A DNA stretch of 64,000 bases from Streptomyces sp. V3I8 (GTDB lineage: Bacteria; Actinomycetota; Actinomycetes; Streptomycetales; Streptomycetaceae), in contig NZ_JAUSZL010000002.1 in the NCBI RefSeq assembly GCF_030817535.1, positions 3,844,001 through 3,908,000 of the forward strand, read 5' to 3'. Under the pieces are notes generated by a model, which saw nothing but the letters and a program-made list of their open reading frames with translations, had not been told where the DNA came from and did not search any database. A program made the translations under genes and the position numbers. This document shows, piece after piece, positions 50,816 to 57,806 of this stretch. Position 1 is the first letter of the stretch. The number at the start of each line of letters is the position of its first letter.

Positions 50816-52414
50816 TCACATCCGGAAGACGCCGAAGCCGCCGCGGGCGCCCTCGTACGGGGCCGTGTGGATCGCGGACAGGCACAGGCCGAGGACGGTC
50901 CGGGTGTCGCGCGGGTCGATGACGCCGTCGTCGTACAGCCGCCCGGACAGGAACATCGGCAGGGACTCGGACTCGATCTGCTGCTCCACCATGGCGCGCA
51001 GCGCGGCGTCGCCCTCGTCGTCGTACGGCTGCCCCTTCGCGGCGGCGGACTGCCGGGCGACGATCGACAGGACGCCGGCGAGCTGCTGCGGGCCCATGAC
51101 GGCGGACTTGGCGCTGGGCCAGGCGAACAGGAAGCGCGGGTCGTACGCGCGCCCGCACATCCCGTAGTGCCCGGCCCCGTACGAGGCGCCCATGAGCACG
51201 GACAGGTGCGGGACGCGGCTGTTGCTCACCGCGTTGATCATCATCGCGCCGTGCTTGATGATGCCGCCCTGCTCGTACTCCTTGCCGACCATGTAGCCGG
51301 TGGTGTTGTGCAGGAACAGCAGCGGGATGTCGCGCTGGTTGGCGAGCTGGATGAACTGGGCGGCCTTCTGCGACTCCTGGCTGAAGAGCACGCCGCGCGC
51401 GTTGGCGAGGATGCCGACCGGATAGCCGTGCAGGCTCGCCCAGCCGGTCGTCAGACTCGTCCCGTACAGCGGCTTGAACTCGTCGAAGTCGGACGCGTCG
51501 ACGATCCGGGCGATGACCTCGCGCGGGTCGAAGGGGTGCCTGAGGTCGCCGGGGACGATGCCCAGCAGTTCCTCCGCGTCATATTTGGGCGGCTCGGCCG
51601 GGACCGGATCGGCGTACGCCTTGCGGTGGTTGAGGCGGGCGACCACGCGCCGCGCCTGGCGCAGGGCGTCGCGTTCGTCGACGGCGAAGTGGTCGGCGAG
51701 GCCCGACACGCGCGCGTGCATCTCGGCGCCGCCGAGGGACTCGTCGTCGCTCTCCTCGCCGGTGGCCATCTTCACCAGCGGCGGACCGCCGAGGAAGACC
51801 TTCGCGCGCTCCTTGACCATGATCACGTGGTCGGACATGCCGGGGATGTACGCGCCGCCGGCGGTCGAGTTGCCGAAGACGACCGCGACGGTGGGGATGC
51901 CGGCGGCCGACAGCCGGGTCAGATCGCGGAAGACCGCTCCCCCGGGGATGAAGATCTCCTTCTGCGAGGGCAGGTCGGCGCCGCCCGACTCGACCAGGCT
52001 GATGCTCGGCAGCCGGTTGGCGTACGCGATGTCGTTGGCCCGCAGTGCCTTCTTCAGGCTCCAGGGGTTGCTGGCGCCGCCGCGCACGGTCGGGTCGTTG
52101 GCCGTGATCAGGCACTCGACGCCCTCGACGACGCCGATGCCCGTGACGAGCGAGGCGCCCACCGTGTACTCGCTGCCCCAGGCGGCGAGCGGCGACAGTT
52201 CGAGGAACGGCGTGTCGGGGTCCAGGAGCAGTTCGATGCGCTCACGGGCGAGCAGCTTGCCGCGTTCGCGGTGCCGGGCCACGTACTTCTCGCCGCCGCC
52301 CGCGAGGGCCTTGGCGTGCTCGGTGTCGAGGGCGGCGAGCTTGCCGAGCATCGTCTCGCGGTGGTCCGCGTAGTCGGCGGAGGCGGTGTCGAGGGCGGAT
52401 GCCAGAACCGTCAC
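50816..52414 (-). CDS. Acyl-CoA carboxylase beta subunit (carboxyltransferase)
   Basis: A 532-residue carboxyltransferase: N-terminal half with ARHRERGKLLARERIELLLD, NDPTVRGGASNPWSLKKALR and FGNSTAGGAYIPGMSDHVIM; C-terminal half with GYPVGILANARGVLFSQESQ, LFLHNTTGYMVGKEYEQGG, ASYGAGHYGMCGRAYDPRF. The loop after that reads PSAKSAVMGPQQLAGVL, unlike the PNARISVMGGEQAA of methylcrotonyl-CoA carboxylases, which hints at another acyl group such as a geranyl type. Start GTG 52414 overlaps the AtuA-like stop. Confidence 0.92.
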   Translation of the reverse strand: MTVLASALDTASADYADHRETMLGKLAALDTEHAKALAGGGEKYVARHRERGKLLARERIELLLDPDTPFLELSPLAAWGSEYTVGASLVTGIGVVEGVECLITANDPTVRGGASNPWSLKKALRANDIAYANRLPSISLVESGGADLPSQKEIFIPGGAVFRDLTRLSAAGIPTVAVVFGNSTAGGAYIPGMSDHVIMVKERAKVFLGGPPLVKMATGEESDDESLGGAEMHARVSGLADHFAVDERDALRQARRVVARLNHRKAYADPVPAEPPKYDAEELLGIVPGDLRHPFDPREVIARIVDASDFDEFKPLYGTSLTTGWASLHGYPVGILANARGVLFSQESQKAAQFIQLANQRDIPLLFLHNTTGYMVGKEYEQGGIIKHGAMMINAVSNSRVPHLSVLMGASYGAGHYGMCGRAYDPRFLFAWPSAKSAVMGPQQLAGVLSIVARQSAAAKGQPYDDEGDAALRAMVEQQIESESLPMFLSGRLYDDGVIDPRDTRTVLGLCLSAIHTAPYEGARGGFGVFRM

Positions 52415-54132
52415 AGCAGTACCTCCGGGATGTCGAGGTGCCGGGAGCGCAGCCATTCGCCGAGGGCCTTGGCCTGCGGGTCGAAGCGGTGCTGCGCGGC
52501 GACGCCCTCGCCGAGGATCCCCTCGACGACGAAGTTCAGGGCGCGCAGGTTGGGCAGGACGTGCCGTACGACGGTCAGACCGGCGCTCTCCGGGAGGAGT
52601 TCACGGAACCGGTCGACGGTGAGGGTGTGGGCGAGCCAGCGCCAGGCGTCGTCCGTACGCACCCAGACGCCGACGTTGGCGTTGCCGCCCTTGTCACCGC
52701 TGCGGGCCCCGGCGACGAGGCCGAGGGGCGCGCGGCGCACGGGGGACCCGGCGGGGAGGGGCTCGGGCAGCGGGGGTTCCCCGGCGGGCTCCGGTACGAG
52801 GGTGCCGGCGGCCGGAGCCACCCGGATCCGCCGCCCGTCGTGCAGGACCGCCACGTGGTCCACCTCCGCCCGGGGGACGTACAGGTCCTCGAAGACCCCG
52901 TAGGGGGCGCCCTTGCCCGGCGGCGCCAGGACATGGAATCCGGGGTAGCTGCCGAGGGCCAGTTCGACGGCGGCCGCGCCGAGGGCGCGGCCCACGGCCT
53001 CCTGGTCGGGGTCGCGCACGACGAGCCGGAGCAGGGCGCTCGCGGTCTCCTCGGTGGGCGCGTCGGGGTGGTCGGTGCGGGCGAGGTCCCAGCGGATGTC
53101 CGCGGGGCGGGACTTCGCGGCCGCCAGCGCGCTCTCCATCTGGGCCCGTACGAACGCAGCCTTCGCCTCGATGTCGAGCCCGGTCAGCACGAAGACGACC
53201 TCGCTGCGGAAACCGCCGAGCCGGTTGAGCCCGACCTTGAGCGTGGGCGGCGGCGCCTCGCCGCGCACCCCCTCGACGCGTACCCGGTCGGGGCCCTCCC
53301 GGGTGAGGCGGACCGTGTCGAGGCGGGCGGTGACGTCGGGACCCGCGTACCGGGCGCCGGACGTCTCGTAGAGCAGCTGGGCGGTGACCGTGCCGAGGTC
53401 CACGACGCCGCCGGTGCCGTCGTGCTTGGTGATGACGCTCGTGCCGTCCTCGTGGAGCTCGGCGACCGGGAAGCCCGGGTGCTGCAGGCGGGCCGGGTCG
53501 TGCTCGGTGAAGAAGGAGTGGTTGCCGCCGGTGGCCTGGGTGCCGCACTCCAGGACGTGCCCGGCGACGACGGCGCCCGCGAGCCGGTCGTGGTCGTCCG
53601 GGGCCCAGCCGAAGTGGGCGGCGGCGGGCCCGGTGACCAGCGCGGCGTCGGTGACCCGGCCGGTGACGACGATGTCCGCGCCCTCACGCAGACAGGCGGC
53701 GATGCCCCCGCCGCCGAGATAGGCGTGCGCGGCGAGGTGCCCGGGGCCGGGGTGGCGGGCGGTGAGGTCGTCCCCCTCGACATGGGCGACGCGCACCGGG
53801 ACGCCGAGCCGCCCCGCCAGTTCCCGTACGGCGCCGGCGAGCCCGGCGGGGTTGAGGCCGCCCGCGTTGGCCACGATCCGTACGCCCCGCTCGTGCGCGA
53901 GGCCCAGGCACTCCTCCAGCTGACGCAGGAAGGTGCGCGCGTAGCCGCCGGCCGGGTTCTTCAGGCGGTCGCGGCCGAGGATGAGCATGGTCAGCTCGGC
54001 GAGGTAGTCGCCGGTCAGGACGTCCAGCGGGCCGCCGGTGAGCATCTCGCGCATCGCGTCGAACCGGTCGCCGTAGAAACCGGAGGCGTTGCCCAGGCGC
54101 AGGGGGCGGGGGGCCGGGGGCGGGGTGGTCAT
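52411..54132 (-). CDS. AtuA-like (DUF1446) protein of acyclic terpene utilisation
   Basis: A 573-residue protein of the AtuA/DUF1446 family, placed in acyclic terpene catabolism as a likely lyase or isomerase step whose chemistry is not proven. Blocks: RLGNASGFYGDRFDAMREML, GDYLAELTMLILGRDRLKNP, NAGGLNPAGLAGAVRELAG, VTGRVTDAALVTGPAAAHFG and AGHVLECGTQATGGNHSFF. The C-terminal part (LGLVAGARSGDKGGNANVGV and later) matches the accessory domain. ATGA overlap with the upstream gene and GTGA overlap with the carboxyltransferase tie it to the operon. Confidence 0.88.
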   Translation of the reverse strand: MTTPPPAPRPLRLGNASGFYGDRFDAMREMLTGGPLDVLTGDYLAELTMLILGRDRLKNPAGGYARTFLRQLEECLGLAHERGVRIVANAGGLNPAGLAGAVRELAGRLGVPVRVAHVEGDDLTARHPGPGHLAAHAYLGGGGIAACLREGADIVVTGRVTDAALVTGPAAAHFGWAPDDHDRLAGAVVAGHVLECGTQATGGNHSFFTEHDPARLQHPGFPVAELHEDGTSVITKHDGTGGVVDLGTVTAQLLYETSGARYAGPDVTARLDTVRLTREGPDRVRVEGVRGEAPPPTLKVGLNRLGGFRSEVVFVLTGLDIEAKAAFVRAQMESALAAAKSRPADIRWDLARTDHPDAPTEETASALLRLVVRDPDQEAVGRALGAAAVELALGSYPGFHVLAPPGKGAPYGVFEDLYVPRAEVDHVAVLHDGRRIRVAPAAGTLVPEPAGEPPLPEPLPAGSPVRRAPLGLVAGARSGDKGGNANVGVWVRTDDAWRWLAHTLTVDRFRELLPESAGLTVVRHVLPNLRALNFVVEGILGEGVAAQHRFDPQAKALGEWLRSRHLDIPEVLL

Positions 54133-54923
54133 CCCGTGGCCCCCTTCGGGGCGCGGCCCGCGCCCGGCAGGCCCGCGAAGGCCTGCGCGATGTCCAGCCA
54201 GCGGTCGGCGTCCGGGCCCTGTGCCCGCAGCGCGAGGTCGGCCCGGTGGGCCCGCCGGGTGACCAGGAGGCAGAAGTCGAGCGCGGGGCCGGTGACCCGC
54301 TGGGCCGCGTCCTCGGGGCCGTACGTCCACAACTCGCCGGACGGCGCGGTGATCTCCACGCGGAACTGTTCCCCGGGCGGGGCGAGCCCCCGTACCCCGA
54401 AGGCGAAGTCGCGGGTCCGCACCCCGATGTGCGCCACGTGCCGCAGGCGGTCCGTGGGCGGCCTCGGCACGTGCAGTGCGTCGGCGACGTCCTGGCCGTG
54501 CGCCCAGGTCTCCATGAGCCGGGCCGTCGCCATGGAGGCGACCGACATGGGGGGTCCGTACCAGGGGAAGCGCGTACCGGAGGGTGCCGCGCGCAGGGCC
54601 TTCTCCAGTGCCCGTCGCCCGGTGCGCCACTCGGCGAGCAGCCGGTCCGGGGGCAGCGCGGCGCCCTGTTCCGCGCCCTCGTCCACGAAGCCGTCGGGCG
54701 AGGCCAGCGCCTTGTCGATCTCCCCCGCGAAGGCCTCCGCGTCGGTCACGGCGAGCAGGGCGGACCGGTCGGTCCAGGTGAGGTGCGCGATCTGGTGGGC
54801 GACGGTCCATCCCGGGGCGGGGGTGGCGAGCGCCCAGTGCGCCGCCTCCAGCCCGCCGACGAGAACGTCGAGTTGCTCGCTCTCCCGGCACAGGTCGTCG
54901 ATCACGGGCGACGGGTCGGACAC
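54129..54923 (-). CDS. TIGR03084-like (MDMPI/DinB-fold) protein, first gene of the operon
   Basis: A 264-residue soluble protein with the MDMPI/DinB four-helix fold: GWTVAHQIAHLTWTDRSALL (metal-ligand histidine region), MATARLMETWAHGQDVADAL with the second and third ligand histidines, and a C-terminal alpha/beta half. Members of this group occur beside AtuA-like genes in actinobacteria; a thiol-dependent isomerisation is possible but undefined. It starts at ATG 54923, 86 bp after the palindrome at 55010. Confidence 0.85.
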   Translation of the reverse strand: MSDPSPVIDDLCRESEQLDVLVGGLEAAHWALATPAPGWTVAHQIAHLTWTDRSALLAVTDAEAFAGEIDKALASPDGFVDEGAEQGAALPPDRLLAEWRTGRRALEKALRAAPSGTRFPWYGPPMSVASMATARLMETWAHGQDVADALHVPRPPTDRLRHVAHIGVRTRDFAFGVRGLAPPGEQFRVEITAPSGELWTYGPEDAAQRVTGPALDFCLLVTRRAHRADLALRAQGPDADRWLDIAQAFAGLPGAGRAPKGATG

Positions 54924-55005
54924 GATGGCGCTCCCCTCGGGGCACGACGGTGTGCGGTGCGCTGTGTGTGCGGTGCGCTCCGGAGCATGGCAGCGGCCGG
55001 AGAAA

Positions 55006-55030
55006 CAATCAAGCGTGCTTGCATTGATTG
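55006..55030. promoter_or_regulatory. Palindromic operator in front of the eight-gene operon
   Basis: CAAGC-gt-GCTTG (55010-55021) is nested in a wider dyad whose outer arms are CAATCAA and TTGATTG. The A/T-rich sequence and symmetry suit a TetR-family site for the regulator at the operon end (44627). Confidence 0.65.
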
Positions 55031-55082
55031 CTGGGAGGGGGCGGGAAGGGGGATGAAGGCGGGGCGGGGCGGGCGGGGCGGG

Positions 55083-55448
55083 TCACGGACCGGGCGACAG
55101 CCTCCGGGTGATCCGGTCGAACAGCTCCGTCAGCGGCTCCCCGACGTCGCGACCGAACCCGGTCAGCCCGTAGGTGACCTGCGGCGGCGTCGTCGGCTCG
55201 ACCTTCCGCCAGACCAGGCCGTCCTGGACCAGGGCGCGCAGGGTCTGGGCGAGCATCTTCTCGCTGATACCCCGGATGCTCTCCCGCAGCTCGTAGAACC
55301 GGAGGTCGTGGCCCCGCAGGGAGATCAGCACCCAGACGCCCCACCTGCTGGTCACATGGTCGACCACGTCACGCGCGGGGCAGTCGGTGTGAAACACGTC
55401 ATACCGCTCCCCCGTCCCGGCCCCTCCACGCTGCACGCCTTCCGTCAT
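55083..55448 (-). CDS. HxlR-family winged-helix regulator
   Basis: A 121-residue HxlR protein: a cysteine near the N-terminus (FHTDCPARDVVDHVTSRWGV), then the winged helix with FYELRESIRGISEKMLAQTL and RALVQDGLVWRKVEPTTPPQ, and YGLTGFGRDVGEPL. Such regulators often respond to aldehydes, quinones or thiol oxidation through that cysteine. It is divergent from the NmrA-type oxidoreductase at 55541, across repeated TTAC motifs, and probably controls it, as in the YodB/QorR-type pairs. Confidence 0.9.
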   Translation of the reverse strand: MTEGVQRGGAGTGERYDVFHTDCPARDVVDHVTSRWGVWVLISLRGHDLRFYELRESIRGISEKMLAQTLRALVQDGLVWRKVEPTTPPQVTYGLTGFGRDVGEPLTELFDRITRRLSPGP

Positions 55449-55458
55449 GTCATGAGCT

Positions 55459-55489
55459 TACTTCGAGGTATGTCCTTACCAAAAGTTAG
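55459..55489. promoter_or_regulatory. Paired TTAC-N5-G(G/T)TA sites between HxlR and oxidoreductase
   Basis: TTACTTCGAGGTA (55459-55471) and TTACCAAAAGTTA (55477-55489) are two inverted-repeat-like sites spaced 18 bp centre to centre in the 92-base divergent gap. Similar dyads are HxlR-family targets. Confidence 0.6.
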
Positions 55490-55540
55490 CCATCGCTCCT
55501 AGCGTGGCGGCCCCAGAGCACATCCGACGAGGAGCTGATC

Positions 55541-56380
55541 ATGATCGTGGTGACCGGAGCTACCGGGAACATCGGCCGGCCGTTGACGCGGACGCTGGCC
55601 GCGGCGGGCCGGCAGGTGACGACGGTGTCGCGGCACGCGGCGCAGGTGCCGGACGGGGTCCGCCACGTGGTGGCCGACCTGGCCGATCCGGCCGGCCTCA
55701 AGCCCGCGCTGGCCGGGGCGGAGGCGTTGTTCCTGCTGCTGTCCGGCGACCTGCACGCCACCGGGGCCGACCCCGCCGACATCATCGGCGAAGCCGCGGG
55801 CCACGGGCTCCGCCGGGTCGTCCTCCTCTCCACGCTGGGCGTGGCGACCAGGCCCTTCGGCCGGACGCGGATCGCGATGCGCGCGCTGGAGGACACACTG
55901 CGGGGGTCCGGCCTGGAGTGGACCGTCCTGCGGCCGGGCGGCTTCGCCTCCAACGCCCTGTGGTGGGCCGAGTCCGTCCGCACGCGGCAGGTGGTCGCCG
56001 CGCCCTTCGGCGACGTCGGGGTGCCGATCGTCGACCCGGCGGACATCGCCGCGGTCGCGGCGGCCTGCCTGGTGGAGGACCGGCACACCGGCGGCACGTA
56101 CGAACTGACCGGACCGGAGGTGATCACCCCGCGCGGGCAGGCGGCGGCGATCGCCGCCGTCCTGGGCTCGCCGGTGCGGTTCCACGAACTCACCCGAGAG
56201 GAGGCCAAGGCCGGCATGGTCCGGAGCATGCCGGCGGAACTGGCCGACGACACCCTGGACATCCTCGGTTCCCCGAACCCGGCCGAGCTGCGCGTCAGCC
56301 CGGACGTCCGGCGGGTCCTGGGCCGCGCCCCGCGGCCCTTCGCCGACTGGGTCGCCCGCAACGCGGACGCGTTCCGCTGA
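55541..56380 (+). CDS. NmrA-like NAD(P)-binding oxidoreductase (QorB type)
   Basis: A 279-residue atypical SDR: VVTGATGNIGRPLTRTLAAA at the N-terminus for NAD(P), GAEALFLLLSGD, LLSTLGVATRPFG, WTVLRPGGFASNALWW, VPIVDPADIAAVAAACLVED, and a C-terminal substrate domain. The family includes NAD(P)H:quinone oxidoreductases and redox sensors. It is controlled in all likelihood by the divergent HxlR regulator. A strong hairpin follows the stop. Confidence 0.9.
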   Translation: MIVVTGATGNIGRPLTRTLAAAGRQVTTVSRHAAQVPDGVRHVVADLADPAGLKPALAGAEALFLLLSGDLHATGADPADIIGEAAGHGLRRVVLLSTLGVATRPFGRTRIAMRALEDTLRGSGLEWTVLRPGGFASNALWWAESVRTRQVVAAPFGDVGVPIVDPADIAAVAAACLVEDRHTGGTYELTGPEVITPRGQAAAIAAVLGSPVRFHELTREEAKAGMVRSMPAELADDTLDILGSPNPAELRVSPDVRRVLGRAPRPFADWVARNADAFR

Positions 56381-56389
56381 CACCGGCCG

Positions 56390-56419
56390 CCGTCCGGCTG
56401 CCGCGCGGCAGCCGGACGG
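56390..56419 (+). terminator. Terminator hairpin, 13-bp stem with GCGC loop
   Basis: CCGTCCGGCTGCC and its exact complement close a four-base loop nine bases after the oxidoreductase stop. No T-run, as usual here; it may also serve the convergent EamA gene. Confidence 0.75.
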
Positions 56420-56483
56420 GGGCGCGTGTCCGGCGTGCCGGACCGGACCGGGCCGTGCCGGGCCGCTGGGACAGGACAAGTCT

Positions 56484-57506
56484 TCAGTTCACGTTCTCGA
56501 CTCTGCCCTTGCTGCGGCCCCTGCCGCGGCCCACCTGGGTGCGTACGGCGCCCATGCTCGCCGCGATGACCAGCACGATCGCCACCCCTTCGGTGACCGA
56601 CAGCGTCTGGCTCAGCACGAGGAAGCCGGCGACCGAGGCGACGGCCGGCTCCAGGCTCATCATCACCGCGAAGGTGGAGGAGGGCATGCGGCGCAGGGCG
56701 AGGAGTTCCAGCGTGTACGGGAGGACGGAGGAGAGGACCGCCACCGCCGAACCCAGGGCGATCGTGGTCGGGTCCAGCAGCTTGTCGCCGGACTCGACGA
56801 GGCCCAGCGGCAGGAACAGCACGGCCGCGACCACCATCGCCAGCGCCAGCCCGTCGGCCTGCGGGAAGCGCCGGCCCGTACGCGCGCTGAAGACGATGTA
56901 CGCGGCCCACATGGCGCCGGCCGACAGGGCGTAGGCGACGCCGACCGGGTCGAGGCTGCCGAAGCCGTCGCCGCCCAGCAGGAAGACGCCCCCGAGGGCG
57001 AGGCCGGCCCAGACGAGGTTGACGGCCCGGCGGGAGGCGAGGACCGAGAGGATCAGGGGGCCGAGTACTTCGAGGGTGACGGCGGGGCCGAGCGGGATGC
57101 GGGCGACCGACTGGTAGAAGAGGCCGTTCATCGCGGCCATCGTGGCGCCGAAGACGAGGACCGTGCCCCAGTCGGCGCGGGAGTGTCCGCGCAGTTTCGG
57201 GCGGCAGACGACCATCAGCACGAGGGCGGCGACCGCGAGGCGGAGCGTCACCACGCCGAGCGCCCCGGCGCGGGGCATGAGGCTCACGGCGAGGGCGCCG
57301 CCGAACTGGACGCTGACGCCTCCGGCGAGGACCAGGCCGACCGGGCCCAGGGCCCGGATGCCCCGGGGGGCCGCGGGGGGCTCCGCCAGGGGGGCCGGGC
57401 TCGCTGCGGCGGTCGCGGGGTCGGCGACCGGGAGGGGGATGTCGGCGCGGGGGATGGTCACGGGGCGTCCAGGAAGTTCGGGTGGGTGGGGCATGGGTTC
57501 GTACAT
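56484..57506 (-). CDS. EamA/RhtA-like exporter
   Basis: A 340-residue carrier of the drug/metabolite transporter superfamily. A Pro/Ala-rich N-terminal stretch (1-50) precedes ten hydrophobic segments in two repeats, e.g. GVVTLRLAVAALVLMVV, GLFYQSVARIPLGPAVTLEVLGP and SVLPYTLELLALRRMPSSTF, where the repeat motif EVLGPL/ALRRMP of RhtA-type threonine/homoserine exporters is recognisable. A basic tail (GRGRGRSKGRVENVN) ends the protein. Start ATG 57506; an ATG four codons later is also possible. Confidence 0.9.
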   Translation of the reverse strand: MYEPMPHPPELPGRPVTIPRADIPLPVADPATAAASPAPLAEPPAAPRGIRALGPVGLVLAGGVSVQFGGALAVSLMPRAGALGVVTLRLAVAALVLMVVCRPKLRGHSRADWGTVLVFGATMAAMNGLFYQSVARIPLGPAVTLEVLGPLILSVLASRRAVNLVWAGLALGGVFLLGGDGFGSLDPVGVAYALSAGAMWAAYIVFSARTGRRFPQADGLALAMVVAAVLFLPLGLVESGDKLLDPTTIALGSAVAVLSSVLPYTLELLALRRMPSSTFAVMMSLEPAVASVAGFLVLSQTLSVTEGVAIVLVIAASMGAVRTQVGRGRGRSKGRVENVN

Positions 57507-57625
57507 CTTGATGGACTTGCCGGTCCAGGGTAATGGACTTCGTCAGGGCTGTGAAGCCGGTTTGGAGCTTACCGGGGGCTTTGGGAGTCGGGTGCGGGTG
57601 CGGGTGTAGGCGTCGGGTGCGGGTG

Positions 57626-57806
57626 CGTCGTGGCTGGTCGCACAGTTCCCCGCGCCCCTGAAAGACTGCGCCGTTCCCCGCGCCCCTAAAAGACGAAAAG
57701 ACTGCGCCGCTTCCCGGGCCCCTGAAGGGCGAAGGCCTGCGTCGTTTCCCTCGCCCCCTCAAAGACGAAAGACCGGGCCGTTCTCCTCGCCCCTACGAGG
57801 TCGGTT
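57626..57806. repeat. Tandem array of decayed dispersed repeat copies
   Basis: One full copy of the dispersed repeat (57626-57667) is followed by four partial copies each starting near CTGCGCCGTTCCCC at about 57666, 57702, 57737 and 57773, with periods of 35-36 bases and the filler AAAAGACGAAAGA between them. The last unit runs into the 3' end of the FAD oxidoreductase gene. Confidence 0.75.

Noticed and set aside
57660..57790. CRISPR-like array of 35-36 base units
   Set aside because: The units are directly adjacent without unique spacers, diverge steadily, derive from the dispersed repeat, and no cas gene is present.
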